This document shows positions 25,516-33,916 of a stretch of 64,000 nucleotides of DNA, piece by piece. Made by a program: the position numbers and the translations under genes. Within the stretch, counting starts at the first letter, position 1. Each line of letters starts with the position of its first letter. This DNA comes from Chryseomicrobium palamuruense (lineage in GTDB: Bacteria > Bacillota > Bacilli > Bacillales_A > Planococcaceae). The DNA lies in the NCBI RefSeq assembly GCF_042649045.1, contig NZ_JBHSEF010000011.1, forward strand, positions 186,001 through 250,000, in the 5' to 3' direction. The notes beneath the pieces are model-generated. The model saw only the letters and a list, made by a program, of their open reading frames with translations, was not told the DNA's origin and ran no database searches.

Positions 25516-26680
25516 CATTGAACAACTCCTCCACCAAATGCCTCCACTTTCTGATCAACGTTCGAAAGAGGAAATGTTAAAAAAGTTAAAGCAACAAACG
25601 GAGCCACCTCGTAAGAAATCAAAACCATGGCTTCCGGCCGTCATTTCGGTTTCCGCTCTATTTGTCCTTGTCTTATTTGTCCAGTCCATGATGGGGACAA
25701 TAACACATGATGAAGCAGCTACTGAAAGTATGGCAGTGGACGAGGGAACGGCAGACCAGGCGATGAGTGAAGCGGAAGATAGCGCTGAGAGCGCCGCTCA
25801 AGAAACGGAACAAGCGGACATGTCCATTATGGGTAAGGGAGAGAGCAGCTTGCATTCCCGCATTCTCTTATCATCAGATCCCTTACTAGATACACATACT
25901 TTGCTTCCTTTTGCGATGGATTACAATGCATATGCAATTCCCATTTCATTACTCATCCCGAATGAGCGAATTGAACAAGACTTTGGAACACTATCGGTAT
26001 CAAATTTGGACCTCTACAAGACCTATGCATCACTGGTCGATGAGGAAGGTCTAGGGTTTTCTGAAACACATCCTCTATTAGGCGAGTACGAAGCGACTGA
26101 AGAGGGACTTCAAATTACGCTTCCGGATGATCACCCCTATGATATGGCTTCAGCCACGATGGGAGTATATATGAACACCTTAAAAGATGTATTTGGAACA
26201 GAGTTTGATCAAGCTTATCTTTTAAATGAAGCTGGTGAGCCGCTTGATTGGGACCAAGTAGGTCCACTCGTTGAACCAGTTGATTTATCACAGGGCAACT
26301 ACGCATTTAATATCTCTCAGAATGCACTTGGTGAATCGTATTTAGTTCCTTATAGTCGAACCAGTTATCCAAATTTTGAAGCTGCTTTGCATGAACTGAC
26401 AGCACCTGAGTATAATGTTGTGGATCCTGCTATTCCCCAGAACGTTGAATTTACTGTAGAAGAAACAGATACACAAGTAGTGGTCACCTTTGCAGAGACT
26501 TTAAATTCGGAAAGCTTAACCGGTTATTCCCTTCAATTATTCATCGAATCCATGCTAGCCACAGCTGCTCAGATGGATAAGCAACTAATTCTAGAAAATT
26601 GGGATGAAACGATTTATTCCTTACCCAATGAATCAGATTCAATCGTAGGGATCAATCCCATTATCCTTGCCACAGAATAA
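25487..26680 (+). CDS. rsiX: Anti-sigma-X factor RsiX
   Basis: Membrane protein that sequesters SigX. 397 residues: a cytoplasmic sigma-binding part (about residues 1-46, with HDIEQLLHQMPPLSD), one membrane helix (about 47-66), a low-complexity Glu/Ala/Ser-rich linker (about 75-115) and an extracytoplasmic domain of about 270 residues. It is slightly longer than the 368-residue B. subtilis protein, mainly through the acidic linker. The start after GAGGAGGAAC lies inside sigX, so the two are translationally coupled. Confidence 0.85.
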   Translation: MTKKKYTDHDIEQLLHQMPPLSDQRSKEEMLKKLKQQTEPPRKKSKPWLPAVISVSALFVLVLFVQSMMGTITHDEAATESMAVDEGTADQAMSEAEDSAESAAQETEQADMSIMGKGESSLHSRILLSSDPLLDTHTLLPFAMDYNAYAIPISLLIPNERIEQDFGTLSVSNLDLYKTYASLVDEEGLGFSETHPLLGEYEATEEGLQITLPDDHPYDMASATMGVYMNTLKDVFGTEFDQAYLLNEAGEPLDWDQVGPLVEPVDLSQGNYAFNISQNALGESYLVPYSRTSYPNFEAALHELTAPEYNVVDPAIPQNVEFTVEETDTQVVVTFAETLNSESLTGYSLQLFIESMLATAAQMDKQLILENWDETIYSLPNESDSIVGINPIILATE

Positions 26681-26689
26681 GCACACATA

Positions 26690-26718
26690 TTGCAACAACT
26701 CGCTCACTTTGATATGAT
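26690..26718 (+). promoter_or_regulatory. Predicted SigA promoter of the ribU riboswitch transcript
   Basis: TTGCAA (26690-26695), a 17-base spacer and TATGAT (26713-26718), about 40 bases upstream of the aptamer. Confidence 0.65.
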
Positions 26719-26760
26719 AATTGTGCATACACTATGTATGTAACAATTTAATTATTATGA

Positions 26761-26885
26761 TTCATCTTCGGGGCAGGGTGAAATTCCCGACCGGCGGTAA
26801 TGACGAAAGTTTAGCCCGCGAGCCGAAAGGCAGATCCTGGTGTGATTCCAGAGCCGACAGTATAGTCTGGATGGGAGAAGGTGAA
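26761..26885 (+). ncRNA. FMN riboswitch (RFN element) controlling ribU
   Basis: The conserved RFN core is present: GGGGCAGGGTGAAATTCCC, GACCGGCGGTA, AGCCCGCGAGCC, GGCAGATCCTGGTG and CCAGAGCCGACAG, in order. P1 forms between TTCATCTTC (26761-26769) and GAAGGTGAA (26877-26885). The 3' P1 strand GGGAGAAGGT (26873-26882) can instead pair with ACCTTTCTCCC (26926-26936), which blocks the terminator at 26934. FMN binding should therefore stop transcription before ribU. The 360 bases between rsiX and ribU contain only this promoter, the riboswitch and the terminator. Confidence 0.95.
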
Positions 26886-26933
26886 GGTGCAGCGTTTATG
26901 CGACAACAAACGCTTATTTAAGTGTACCTTTCT

Positions 26934-26964
26934 CCCTTAAACCGTTTTGGTTTAAGGGTTTTAT
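26934..26964 (+). terminator. Regulatory terminator of the FMN riboswitch
   Basis: CCCTTAAACC (26934-26943) and GGTTTAAGGG (26949-26958) with a 5-base loop and a T-rich tail. Its first three bases are shared with the antiterminator strand. Confidence 0.9.
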
Positions 26965-27040
26965 TTTGTACACAGATAAGTCATGCATAAATGGCGAACC
27001 TTTCCTCTTGTGAAGTGAATCGCAAAAGGAGCGGAAAGTC

Positions 27041-27625
27041 ATGTCAAAAAGCAACACACGCAAACTCATTGCGGTGGCGATGCTCAGCAGTTTATCCTTT
27101 ATCTTAATGCTGCTTGCATTCCCACTACCTGCATTGCCAGCTTATTTAAAGGTTGATTTTAGTGATGTGCCTGCACTTATAGCAGCAATCACGATGGGAC
27201 CTGTTGCCGGAATCGCAGTCGCTTTCTTGAAAAACGTACTTGATTGGTTTTTCTCAGGAAGCCCAACCGGTGTACCGGTCGGTCATATGGCCAACTTTGT
27301 CACATCGATTCTCTTTATAGCACCTGTGTATATCATCTATCGTAAAGTAGCCTCATCAAAAGGAATGTATATCGGTCTTGTAGCAGGTACCATTTCTATG
27401 GCTATCGGAATGACAGTATTAAATTACTTTGTCTTCCTACCTATGTATTCTTATTTCTTAAACTTCCCGATGGAAACAGGTTCTGCATTAATGAATACAC
27501 TTGTATACGGTATCTTGCCGTTTAACTTAATTAAAGGCGCATTGATCACACTAGTCATGGTCTTGTTGTTTAAGAAAATGAAACCTTATTTAGATAAAGT
27601 CAGCCGGTCTTACCAGCTCAACTAA
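27041..27625 (+). CDS. ribU: Riboflavin ECF transporter S component RibU
   Basis: Substrate-binding membrane subunit of an energy-coupling-factor importer for riboflavin and FMN; it works with the shared EcfA/A'/T module encoded elsewhere. 194 residues with about six membrane helices. The N-terminal LIAVAMLSSLSFILMLLAFP region carries the Ala-rich EcfT-contact helix, and the KVDFSDVPALIAA and FSGSPTGVPVGH segments are typical of RibU. Expression is under the upstream FMN riboswitch, which firmly supports the substrate. The ribosome binding site is AAAGGAG. Confidence 0.95.
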   Translation: MSKSNTRKLIAVAMLSSLSFILMLLAFPLPALPAYLKVDFSDVPALIAAITMGPVAGIAVAFLKNVLDWFFSGSPTGVPVGHMANFVTSILFIAPVYIIYRKVASSKGMYIGLVAGTISMAIGMTVLNYFVFLPMYSYFLNFPMETGSALMNTLVYGILPFNLIKGALITLVMVLLFKKMKPYLDKVSRSYQLN

Positions 27626-27630
27626 TTAAA

Positions 27631-27663
27631 AAAAACTCGTCTACTCATTAGACGAGTTTTTCT
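27631..27663. terminator. Bidirectional terminator between ribU and fer
   Basis: ACTCGTCT (27635-27642) and AGACGAGT (27650-27657), extended by A/T pairs on both sides, between convergent genes. Confidence 0.85.
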
Positions 27664-27670
27664 TTTGTCT

Positions 27671-27919
27671 CTATTCGTATTTTAACGCATCACCATCAAA
27701 CGATTCATCCGCTACTTTAATTGAATCCGTTGGGCAGCCTTCAAATGCATCTTCCATATCTTCCAGTAGTTCGTCTGGAACTGCACAGGTCCCCATGTTA
27801 TCATCTAGAATAACAAATGCAATGCCTTCATCATCGTAATCGTATATATCAGGTGCCGCTGCACCGCACGCACCACAAGCGATACATGTATCCTTATCAA
27901 CAATTGTATATTTAGCCAT
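27671..27919 (-). CDS. fer: [4Fe-4S] ferredoxin
   Basis: 82-residue electron carrier, the same length as B. subtilis Fer. The cluster ligands are three Cys in CIACGACG and a fourth in GCPTDSIKV. The protein is strongly acidic (YDYDDEG, LLEDMEDAFEG). The ATG at 27919 follows GGAGAG; the open frame continues upstream into the promoter and is not coding. Transcribed alone, convergent with ribU and divergent from ypbB. Confidence 0.95.
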   Translation of the reverse strand: MAKYTIVDKDTCIACGACGAAAPDIYDYDDEGIAFVILDDNMGTCAVPDELLEDMEDAFEGCPTDSIKVADESFDGDALKYE

Positions 27920-27959
27920 TATGGTCTCTCCTTTTTTAAACAATACTTTGCTAGATTTC

Positions 27960-27988
27960 ATTTTAAAGCTCCTTCCCTTGCTTTTCAA
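27960..27988 (-). promoter_or_regulatory. Predicted SigA promoter of fer
   Basis: On the minus strand, TTGAAA (27983-27988), exactly 17 bases, then TAAAAT (27960-27965). The leader is about 35 bases. Confidence 0.75.
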
Positions 27989-28017
27989 CCATTAAACGTC
28001 AGAACTTGAGGTGACCT

Positions 28018-29028
28018 ATGTATTTTCAGCAAATTCTTCTCGATTTATTTTCAAAGTTAAACGGTGAGCGAAGTAGTATGGCGCCTTACTATATACTGCG
28101 AGGAAAAAAATCAGGACAGACCTTACAAGATATTCATTATTATCAGGCAACCTTCTATTTTGGCATTGCGCCTGATTTAACAAAAGAGGTCTATCAACAA
28201 GAAGTCGACCAACTCTTTACAAATTATTGGGTGACCAACGAAGACGAACCTAAACTTACTCAAAGAGGGCAACGTGAATTGGAATCGTTTATTGAACCGA
28301 TGTATTCGTATGCGACGAATTCCGTACTTGGTGAATTTGAAAAGAGGGTGCTGCTGCTGACTCAAGTGGCATCGAATCGCTTAGCGCATATCCCTACATA
28401 TTATCCCGTTATTTTGGATGAAATCATTCAAAGAGATTGTAAGAGGTTAATTCATCTGTTGGGAGGTGTGGATAAGACATCACTTCAACTAAAAACAGTT
28501 ATTGGGGAGTTCTTAGAAAAAACTGGACAGCAAGAAGAGGTGAAAATGATATTTGTTTACCGATTAACTGGATATGAATCAGCCGGTCTAACTTGGACTC
28601 AACTCGGCGAACAACTAAATTTACGACCTCTGGATGCGCTATTTAAATATCGATCCCTTCTTGCTGAATTTGCTACATACCTGCTTCAAAATGAATCCGA
28701 AATTGCAGTCATTGTCCCAAAAAGTGAACTATTGACAGAGACAGCAAGAAAAACATTAGAATGGTATACAAAAGGTCATAACTTTCATGAAATTGCCTCG
28801 ATTAGACGATTAAAAGAAAGCACGATAGAAGATCATTTTGTAGAAATTGCGTCTGCTCGACCGGACCTTTCATTCAATGAAATTCTGACAGAAGAACAGG
28901 TAAGAGAGATCCTCTGCGTACGCAAGGAATTAGATACCCATAAACTAAAAAGTCTTCGTGAACAGTTGCCACACTATTCGTACTTCCAACTTCGTCTTGC
29001 GCTAGCGAAAGGAGAGATAATATCTTGA
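28018..29028 (+). CDS. ypbB: YpbB-like helix-turn-helix (RQC-minor) protein
   Basis: 336 residues, cytoplasmic. The C-terminal part has a winged helix-turn-helix of the kind that accompanies RecQ helicases (ESTIEDHFVEIASARPDL). The stop codon overlaps the recS start by 4 bases, so the products probably act together. Function is not established; the RecQ partnership suggests DNA repair or recombination. Homologous in length and position to B. subtilis YpbB. Confidence 0.8.
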   Translation: MYFQQILLDLFSKLNGERSSMAPYYILRGKKSGQTLQDIHYYQATFYFGIAPDLTKEVYQQEVDQLFTNYWVTNEDEPKLTQRGQRELESFIEPMYSYATNSVLGEFEKRVLLLTQVASNRLAHIPTYYPVILDEIIQRDCKRLIHLLGGVDKTSLQLKTVIGEFLEKTGQQEEVKMIFVYRLTGYESAGLTWTQLGEQLNLRPLDALFKYRSLLAEFATYLLQNESEIAVIVPKSELLTETARKTLEWYTKGHNFHEIASIRRLKESTIEDHFVEIASARPDLSFNEILTEEQVREILCVRKELDTHKLKSLREQLPHYSYFQLRLALAKGEIIS

Positions 29029-30425
29029 AATTAGTTGAAGAATTACAAAACCGATTTGGTTATCCTCGCTTTCGTCCAGGACAGCAGGAAGTTCTTGAAA
29101 CCTTTCTAAGAGGTAATGATGTGTTAGCAGTTCTTCCTACAGGTACAGGCAAATCGTTACTTTATCAATTTCCGAGCAGTTACTTTAGTGGAACGGTTAT
29201 CATTGTATCTCCGCTTGTTTCTTTAATGTTAGATCAAGTGGAACAGTTGAAAAAAAGTGGTATGAAACAGACTGTAGCCTTTACTTCCTTTCAAACGGCC
29301 AATGAACGAAAATATGCACTCTCCCATATTCAAAGTTACAGGTATATTTTTGTGTCTCCAGAAATCTTACAAAATGAAGCCGTTCGCCGAGCGATACAGA
29401 CGCTTCACATTGCTTACTTTGTACTCGATGAAGCGCATTGTCTTGTTCAGTGGGGAGTCGACTTCCGTCCAGATTATTTGCGTGCCGTCGAGTGGATTCG
29501 GCAAGCATTTTCCAAGCAACTGTTAGCATTAACTGCAACAGCAAATACAAAGACACGCCAAGAAATTAAAGAACTGCTGAAAAGCCCTGCGATGATTGAA
29601 GTCGTTTCAAGTGTGGATCGGCCAACGATTGCTCTTGAAACCATTGAAGTAAAAAATGAGCAAGAAAAAACAGATCTCCTGACGGAACAAGTGCTTACAT
29701 ATGAGGGTCCCGGAATCGTGTATGTTCAATCGCGTGTCCGTGCGGAAAATCTTGCCCGAGAACTAGGAAATCAGGGAGTTCAGGTGGCAGCCTATCATGG
29801 GGGGATGCAACAAGAGGATCGCCGACTGATACAACAACAATTTATGTTAGGGAATTTGGAATGGATATGTGCGACGAATGCATTTGGTATGGGTATTCAT
29901 AAAGAAAATATTAGACAAGTGATTCATGATCACATTCCTACATCACTTTCGAATTATATGCAAGAAATAGGCCGCGCATCTCGAGATAGTCTTCCTTCAC
30001 TCGCAACGATGTATTACATCCATAGTGATGAACAAAAGAGCCGGTTTGTCGCAATGCAAGACCTACCGACGAGGGAAGATATTCTTTATTATTTGGAGCA
30101 TCCTGAAGTAGAACTACCTGAGCAACAACAGCGCATTTTAGATTATTGGAAAACGAAACTTCCTGGAGAAAAAATCGTTTCATTATTTGATGAACTTCAA
30201 CAAAAGAAACGTCTAGAGATTCATACACTCTATCAGTTGATAAGCTCTTCTAGATGTTTAAGGGAAGCGTTAGTACATGTGTTTGATGGGAAATTAGAAG
30301 AAAAACCGCACCCTTGTTGTGATCGTTGTGGAGAGACGCGTATGGCGATAAAAAAACGTCAAAGCCGTCCACCAACTCCCTCACACTTTAGCTGGAAAGA
30401 TCGGCTAAAACAAATCTTCCCATAA
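29025..30425 (+). CDS. recS: RecQ-family ATP-dependent DNA helicase RecS
   Basis: 3'-5' DNA helicase of the RecQ family. 466 residues with a TTG start overlapping ypbB, after AAAGGAG. Walker A is LPTGTGKSL, the DEAH box is VLDEAHC, and motifs V-VI include CATNAFGMGIHK and MQEIGRASRDS. C-terminal Cys residues near CCDRCGE may bind zinc. No HRDC domain is present, which fits the short RecS (YpbC) rather than the longer RecQ (YocI) of B. subtilis. Confidence 0.9.
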   Translation: MKLVEELQNRFGYPRFRPGQQEVLETFLRGNDVLAVLPTGTGKSLLYQFPSSYFSGTVIIVSPLVSLMLDQVEQLKKSGMKQTVAFTSFQTANERKYALSHIQSYRYIFVSPEILQNEAVRRAIQTLHIAYFVLDEAHCLVQWGVDFRPDYLRAVEWIRQAFSKQLLALTATANTKTRQEIKELLKSPAMIEVVSSVDRPTIALETIEVKNEQEKTDLLTEQVLTYEGPGIVYVQSRVRAENLARELGNQGVQVAAYHGGMQQEDRRLIQQQFMLGNLEWICATNAFGMGIHKENIRQVIHDHIPTSLSNYMQEIGRASRDSLPSLATMYYIHSDEQKSRFVAMQDLPTREDILYYLEHPEVELPEQQQRILDYWKTKLPGEKIVSLFDELQQKKRLEIHTLYQLISSSRCLREALVHVFDGKLEEKPHPCCDRCGETRMAIKKRQSRPPTPSHFSWKDRLKQIFP

Positions 30426-30492
30426 ACTTCATTTACTTTCGGCAGATTTTTCGGCATAATTAGACAAAAGAACGGTATAGGGGACATGCATC

Positions 30493-31074
30493 ATGGCGAA
30501 CAACGACTATCAAAAAAAATTAGATGAACATCGTAAAGAAATTGGAGACGGTTCGACTATTAGTCGACGGTCTCGTCAAAAAAAGAAAGTAAAGAAAAAA
30601 CAAGCGACGGGCTCTCGCAGTTATTTTCTGCCGACACTTTTTACGATTGGAATAATTCTGCCTATCTTCCTTCTTGCATATGCATACTTTTTCTATGAGC
30701 CTGCAGCCAACGAATCTCCTGACAATCAACAAGTTGTTCAGCTAGATGTGCAGCCGGTGACTCCACCAGTAGATGAGGAAGAAGAGAGTCAAGAGGAACC
30801 GGCAGAAGAAGTGGAACCAGAACCAGAACCTGAGCCAGTTGAAGAAGAACAAGAAGAACAACAACCAGAGGTTCAGGAACCTGAAGTGCAAGAGCCAGTA
30901 GCGCAACCATCTCAACCTGAAAATTCACGTACTCACACGGTTCAACCCCAGGAAACGTTATACCGTATTGCAATGAATTATTATAATGATGCGTCAGCTG
31001 TTGAGCGGATAAAAGCAGCAAATAATTTATCATCCAACGAAATTCGTGTTGGACAAGTTTTAATTTTACCTTAA
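30493..31074 (+). CDS. ypbE: LysM domain membrane protein YpbE
   Basis: 193 residues. A basic cytoplasmic N-terminus (RRSRQKKKVKKKQ) is followed by one membrane helix (about residues 50-72). A Pro/Glu/Gln-rich spacer of about 60 residues with EPEPEP and QEPEVQEP repeats leads to a C-terminal LysM domain (THTVQPQETLYRIAMNYY to VGQVLILP) expected to bind peptidoglycan. The spacer could span the cell wall. Same position as B. subtilis ypbE. Specific role unknown. Confidence 0.85.
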   Translation: MANNDYQKKLDEHRKEIGDGSTISRRSRQKKKVKKKQATGSRSYFLPTLFTIGIILPIFLLAYAYFFYEPAANESPDNQQVVQLDVQPVTPPVDEEEESQEEPAEEVEPEPEPEPVEEEQEEQQPEVQEPEVQEPVAQPSQPENSRTHTVQPQETLYRIAMNYYNDASAVERIKAANNLSSNEIRVGQVLILP

Positions 31075-31078
31075 CTTG

Positions 31079-31109
31079 CTCGCTCCTTCGGGGGCGAGTT
31101 GTTCTTTTT
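31079..31109 (+). terminator. Terminator after ypbE
   Basis: CTCGCTCC (31079-31086), a TTCG tetraloop, and GGGGCGAG (31091-31098), followed by T-rich sequence. Confidence 0.8.
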
Positions 31110-31130
31110 CATGTAAAAGGGGTCTTGATA

Positions 31131-31874
31131 ATGATTAACTGGTTTGTTAGGTCATCTTTGGCTCTTAGTGTATATGCTATGAGGATGGCAATTGAAGAAA
31201 ATATTAAAACCCACCATATCACTTCTTTTAAAGGAAAAGGTTCACTGGAACTACTTGTGATATCGGATATTCATAGACGCAGCATCTCAGATCGACTCTT
31301 ATCGAAACTACCTAATCATGTGGATGCGATTTTATTAATAGGTGATATCACAGAACGAGGGGTCCCAATTTCAAGAACAGCTACGAACTTTATGAAGTTA
31401 CAGCAAGTCGGCCCTTTATTCTATGTATTCGGAAATAACGATCGTGAAGTAGGGGAGGAAAACCTGGTTGATTTATTAAAGAGATATCAGGTAACCATAC
31501 TGCAAAATGATTCGGTGCAGATTCCCGAGAAGTCGCTGCAAATCGTTGGATTGGATGATGGGTATAATGGTAAAGTAGACATGCAAAAGGCAGTTTCCTT
31601 GCTTGACCATACGTCCTTTACAGTATTTATGACGCATTCTCCTGCGTTTATTAAAAAAATACCAGAAGAGGTTTCAGTAGATTTAGCTATTGCTGGACAT
31701 TACCACGGAGGACAAATCCGTTTTGGGAAATGGGGGATTCAACCTCTGGGTTCTTTTGAGGCAAAAGATAATAGATATGAACTCATTAGCAATGGGTTCG
31801 GAACCACGGCTTTGCCATTTCGAATAGGAGCAGAAAGTGAAATTCATCTGATTCAGATCGACAGAAAGAAGTGA
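31131..31874 (+). CDS. ypbG: Calcineurin-like metallophosphoesterase, YpbG-like
   Basis: 247 residues. Metal-binding motifs of the family are in order: VISDIHRRS, LLIGDITERG, FGNNDRE, MTHSPA and AGHYHGGQIR. A short hydrophobic N-terminus (about residues 3-20) could be a membrane anchor. ATG 31131 is preferred over TTG 31125 by spacing from AAAAGGGG. The stop codon overlaps the ypdA start. Substrate unknown. Confidence 0.82.
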   Translation: MINWFVRSSLALSVYAMRMAIEENIKTHHITSFKGKGSLELLVISDIHRRSISDRLLSKLPNHVDAILLIGDITERGVPISRTATNFMKLQQVGPLFYVFGNNDREVGEENLVDLLKRYQVTILQNDSVQIPEKSLQIVGLDDGYNGKVDMQKAVSLLDHTSFTVFMTHSPAFIKKIPEEVSVDLAIAGHYHGGQIRFGKWGIQPLGSFEAKDNRYELISNGFGTTALPFRIGAESEIHLIQIDRKK

Positions 31875-32839
31875 AAAGAATGATCTATGACGTGGTGATT
31901 ATTGGAGGTGGCCCTTGTGGATTGGCGGCGGCTATCGCTGTGCAGGAAAAAGGGTTGTCTTATGTTTGTCTAGAAAAAGGCAATATTGTCAATGCAATCT
32001 ATAACTATCCGACCCATCAAACCTTTTTTAGTACAAGTGAAAAATTATCGATTGGCGATGTTCCTTTTTTAGTAGAGGAGCGAAAACCAAGGAGAAATCA
32101 AGCGCTTGTTTATTATCGTGAAGTGGTCAAACGCAAACAATTAAATGTACACGCCTTTGAAAAAGTGGAACATGTTGAACCACTAAATAGTACATTTCGT
32201 GTTCAATCGTCGAAAGATATATACATTGCGAAGAATATCGTGATTGCAACTGGCTATTATGATCAGCCTAACCTTATGAATATTCCCGGTGAGGATTTAC
32301 CGCATGTGTATCATTATTTTAAAGAGGGACATCCTTATTTCAATCAAAAAGTCCTCATCATTGGTGGCAAAAACTCAGCAATTGACGCAGCCCTGGAATT
32401 AAACAAGGCAGGAGCAAGGGTGACAGTTGCTTACCGCGGTGACCATTACTCTTCGTCTATCAAGCCATGGGTGCTTCCAGAATTTGAGGGTGCTGTGAAG
32501 TCCGGAGAGATTCAAATGTTGTTTGAAACGACTGTTGAATCAATCACAGAAAATGCAGTCCTCATAACTGTTCAAGGAAAAGAGTACGTTCACCCAGTTG
32601 ATTTTGTGTTTGCGATGACAGGGTATCATCCAAACCATGCGTTCTTAAAAGAGATGGGTGTATCATTTGACGAAGAATCAGGACGTCCATTTCTTAATGA
32701 AGATACGATGGAAACCAATGTTCCTGGTATTTATATAGCAGGTGTACTGGCAGCAGGAAATAATGCGAATGAAATTTTTATAGAGAATGGACGCTTTCAT
32801 GGGGAACAAATTGCACAAGCTATCCATACAAAAAATTAA
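31871..32839 (+). CDS. ypdA: Bacillithiol disulfide reductase YpdA (Bdr)
   Basis: FAD/NADPH flavoprotein that reduces bacillithiol disulfide. 322 residues. The FAD-binding GXGXXG is VIIGGGPCGLAAA, with the conserved Cys of this family in GGGPCG. The second Rossmann motif is LIIGGKNSAIDAA, and the FAD-binding tail ends in VPGIYIAGVLAAGNNANEIF. Starts at GTG 31871 overlapping ypbG; ATG 31880 is an alternative. The bacillithiol glycosyltransferase gene bshA at 63387 is a functional partner. Confidence 0.88.
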   Translation: MKRMIYDVVIIGGGPCGLAAAIAVQEKGLSYVCLEKGNIVNAIYNYPTHQTFFSTSEKLSIGDVPFLVEERKPRRNQALVYYREVVKRKQLNVHAFEKVEHVEPLNSTFRVQSSKDIYIAKNIVIATGYYDQPNLMNIPGEDLPHVYHYFKEGHPYFNQKVLIIGGKNSAIDAALELNKAGARVTVAYRGDHYSSSIKPWVLPEFEGAVKSGEIQMLFETTVESITENAVLITVQGKEYVHPVDFVFAMTGYHPNHAFLKEMGVSFDEESGRPFLNEDTMETNVPGIYIAGVLAAGNNANEIFIENGRFHGEQIAQAIHTKN

Positions 32840-32866
32840 CTCACTCGCTAGCGAGTGAGTTTTTTG
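32838..32866. terminator. Bidirectional terminator between ypdA and ansA
   Basis: AACTCACTCGCTAGCGAGTGAGTT is a continuous palindrome (32838-32861) followed by T residues. It overlaps the ypdA stop and abuts the ansA stop of the convergent gene. Confidence 0.85.
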
Positions 32867-33847
32867 TTAGTCTGTAGGATAATGAAAGAACTGGGATAAT
32901 GCACCATGAGGGTCCGGCTGATGGAGGGCAGCTAATAAAGCGAGACGAGCTTTTTGGCCATTTAACCCATGTGCAAAGTGAACACCGCGATTTTTTAAAT
33001 CCCGTCCTCCTCCCGCATACCCATATACATCGAGAGCGATTCCATTAAAACAACGAGACACAAGAACAACCGGAATATCTTTTCTTCTTAGCTCATCGAT
33101 TAGCGGAACAAGGAGTGGTGGGATGTTTCCTTGTCCAAGCCCTTCAATAATTAATCCGTCATAGTTTTTTTCAATGATTGCTTCAATTAGTTCAGGCTCC
33201 ATACCAGCATACACCTTTAATAATGCAACACGCTTTGACAAATCCTGAATAGGTAAATGTGGTGTACGAACAGGTGTATAGTGGATATGGATGATCGACT
33301 TTGTAATATGACCAATGGGTCCATAAGACGGGGATTGAAATGTGCTGACATTGCTGGTGTGTGTCTTGGTTACATTTTCAGCTGTATGGATTTCGTCATT
33401 CAATACAACAAGTACGCCTTTATTTTTTGACGAACTGTGTAATGCCACTCGAGCAGCAGATAATAAGTTATAGACTCCATCTGATCCAATTTCATTTGAT
33501 GAACGCATGGCACCAGTCATGACGATAGGAATGTCAAGATGAAGAGTCAAGTCTAAAAAATAAGCAGTTTCTTCGAGTGTGTCTGTTCCATGCGTTATGA
33601 CGATTCCATCATAAAGGGTTTCTTGCGAAGTTTCTTCAATGACATTTTTTAACGTCATCATATTGGATGGTGTGATATGTGGTGAAGGAAGGTTAAATAC
33701 TTCCCTTTCATGCACATCAGCTAGGGAAGCTAATTTTGATAATTCTGCAGAAAGAGGATTTTTCTCAGATGGTATAACCGCTTCACTTTCAGCATCCGCA
33801 TGCATCGAAATGGTTCCTCCTGTGTGTAAAACGAGTAATGATTTCAT
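32867..33847 (-). CDS. ansA: L-asparaginase
   Basis: Hydrolyses L-asparagine to aspartate and ammonia. 326 residues starting MKSLLVLHTGGTISM, whose first catalytic Thr is in HTGGTIS; the second motif ITHGTDTLEET provides the other Thr-Asp pair. No signal peptide, so it is the cytoplasmic type-I form. ATG 33847 follows AAAGGGGTG; a slightly longer frame starts upstream. Divergent from prsW. Confidence 0.92.
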   Translation of the reverse strand: MKSLLVLHTGGTISMHADAESEAVIPSEKNPLSAELSKLASLADVHEREVFNLPSPHITPSNMMTLKNVIEETSQETLYDGIVITHGTDTLEETAYFLDLTLHLDIPIVMTGAMRSSNEIGSDGVYNLLSAARVALHSSSKNKGVLVVLNDEIHTAENVTKTHTSNVSTFQSPSYGPIGHITKSIIHIHYTPVRTPHLPIQDLSKRVALLKVYAGMEPELIEAIIEKNYDGLIIEGLGQGNIPPLLVPLIDELRRKDIPVVLVSRCFNGIALDVYGYAGGGRDLKNRGVHFAHGLNGQKARLALLAALHQPDPHGALSQFFHYPTD

Positions 33848-33859
33848 AACAACACCCCT

Positions 33860-33887
33860 TTGATTCAAATTCCAGATAGGATATGAT
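33860..33887 (+). promoter_or_regulatory. Predicted SigA promoter of prsW
   Basis: TTGATT (33860-33865), 16 bases, TATGAT (33882-33887). Transcription would start near 33894, just before the AGGAGGA ribosome binding site. Confidence 0.6.
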
Positions 33888-33916
33888 TATAGTACCACGA
33901 GAGGAGGAGAAAAGAT

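Noticed and set aside
28018..30425. ypbB-recS pair as a defence system
   Set aside because: It is the conserved ypbB-recS pair of Bacillales in its usual place, without effector or nuclease neighbours.
30760..30930. Repeat-rich stretch as a tandem repeat element
   Set aside because: It is the Pro/Glu/Gln-rich linker codons of ypbE, low-complexity coding sequence, not a DNA repeat.
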